Below are positions 5,101-5,132 of a DNA stretch of 5,132 nucleotides, in pieces (the stretch's first letter is position 1; every line of letters begins with the position of its first letter). The translations under genes were made by a program, and so were the position numbers. The stretch lies in assembly GCA_937898375.1 (NCBI GenBank), contig CALEJX010000141.1, positions 1-5,132 on the forward strand, written 5' to 3'. The DNA is from an uncultured Ruminococcus sp. (GTDB lineage Bacteria > Bacillota > Clostridia > Oscillospirales > Ruminococcaceae). The notes below the pieces were generated by a model. That model was not told where the DNA came from and made no database searches. It saw nothing but the letters and a program-made list of their open reading frames with translations.

Positions 5101-5110
5101 TATAAAGGCG
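5077..5110 (-). terminator. Probable rho-independent terminator of an upstream minus-strand gene
   Basis: On the minus strand CGCCTTTATAA (5110-5100) pairs with TTATAGAGGCG (5092-5082) with one mismatch in 11, around a 7-nt loop. The GC-rich base of the stem runs directly into five U (5081-5077). A minus-strand TGA at 5120-5118 stands 7 nt before the stem, with open codons to the window edge, which fits the end of a gene lying to the right. The main alternative is an operator dyad for the plus-strand promoter at the same place. Confidence 0.55.
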
Positions 5111-5132
5111 GTTTGTGTCATGATAAGTCGCC

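Overview
The window looks like ordinary chromosomal DNA of a low- to mid-GC anaerobic Firmicute. The class Clostridia is well supported and a Ruminococcus-like Oscillospiraceae genome is my best guess. The reasons are the yloU-fakA (Asp23/Gls24 plus fatty acid kinase) gene pair, a small Cys-rich DUF6171-type protein, AGGAGG-type ribosome binding sites, consensus sigma-A promoters, and GTAGGGG-ended palindromic repeats of a kind I associate with Ruminococcus-type genomes. The species is an inference; no rRNA or other marker gene is present.

Layout. Positions 1-1370 (+) hold the C-terminal three quarters of an oligoendopeptidase F (pepF) whose start lies off the left edge. Positions 1371-1831 form a convergent intergenic region without a credible gene. 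It holds the pepF terminator, two hairpins with nearly the same 12-nt loop but unrelated stems, a 141-bp MITE-like element with 27-bp inverted ends, and a short GC-rich palindrome. From 1832 to 4952 four genes run on the minus strand. In transcription order they are a HAD-family phosphatase (4952-4302), an Asp23/Gls24-family protein (4169-3822), fatty acid kinase FakA (3779-2145) and a small eight-cysteine putative zinc protein (2095-1832). The right edge (4953-5132) carries the HAD promoter and a dyad that is either the terminator of a further minus-strand gene or part of a plus-strand promoter.

How the genes work together. FakA phosphorylates fatty acids held by a FakB protein (none here) to give acyl-phosphate for phospholipid synthesis. 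The Asp23-like protein is its conserved genomic neighbour, and the two share one promoter (4241-4269) and closely similar GTG start regions. An intrinsic terminator lies directly after fakA, and its U-tract almost touches the ribosome binding site of the small Cys-rich gene, so that gene probably depends on readthrough or on a promoter inside fakA. The HAD phosphatase has its own consensus promoter and no visible terminator before yloU, so some readthrough into yloU-fakA is possible. PepF is a separate cytosolic peptidase gene converging on this cluster.

I found no CRISPR array, tRNA, rRNA, phage gene, transposase, toxin-antitoxin pair or recognisable riboswitch. No new multi-gene system is evident. 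The least explained DNA is the repeat-rich stretch 1371-1831.
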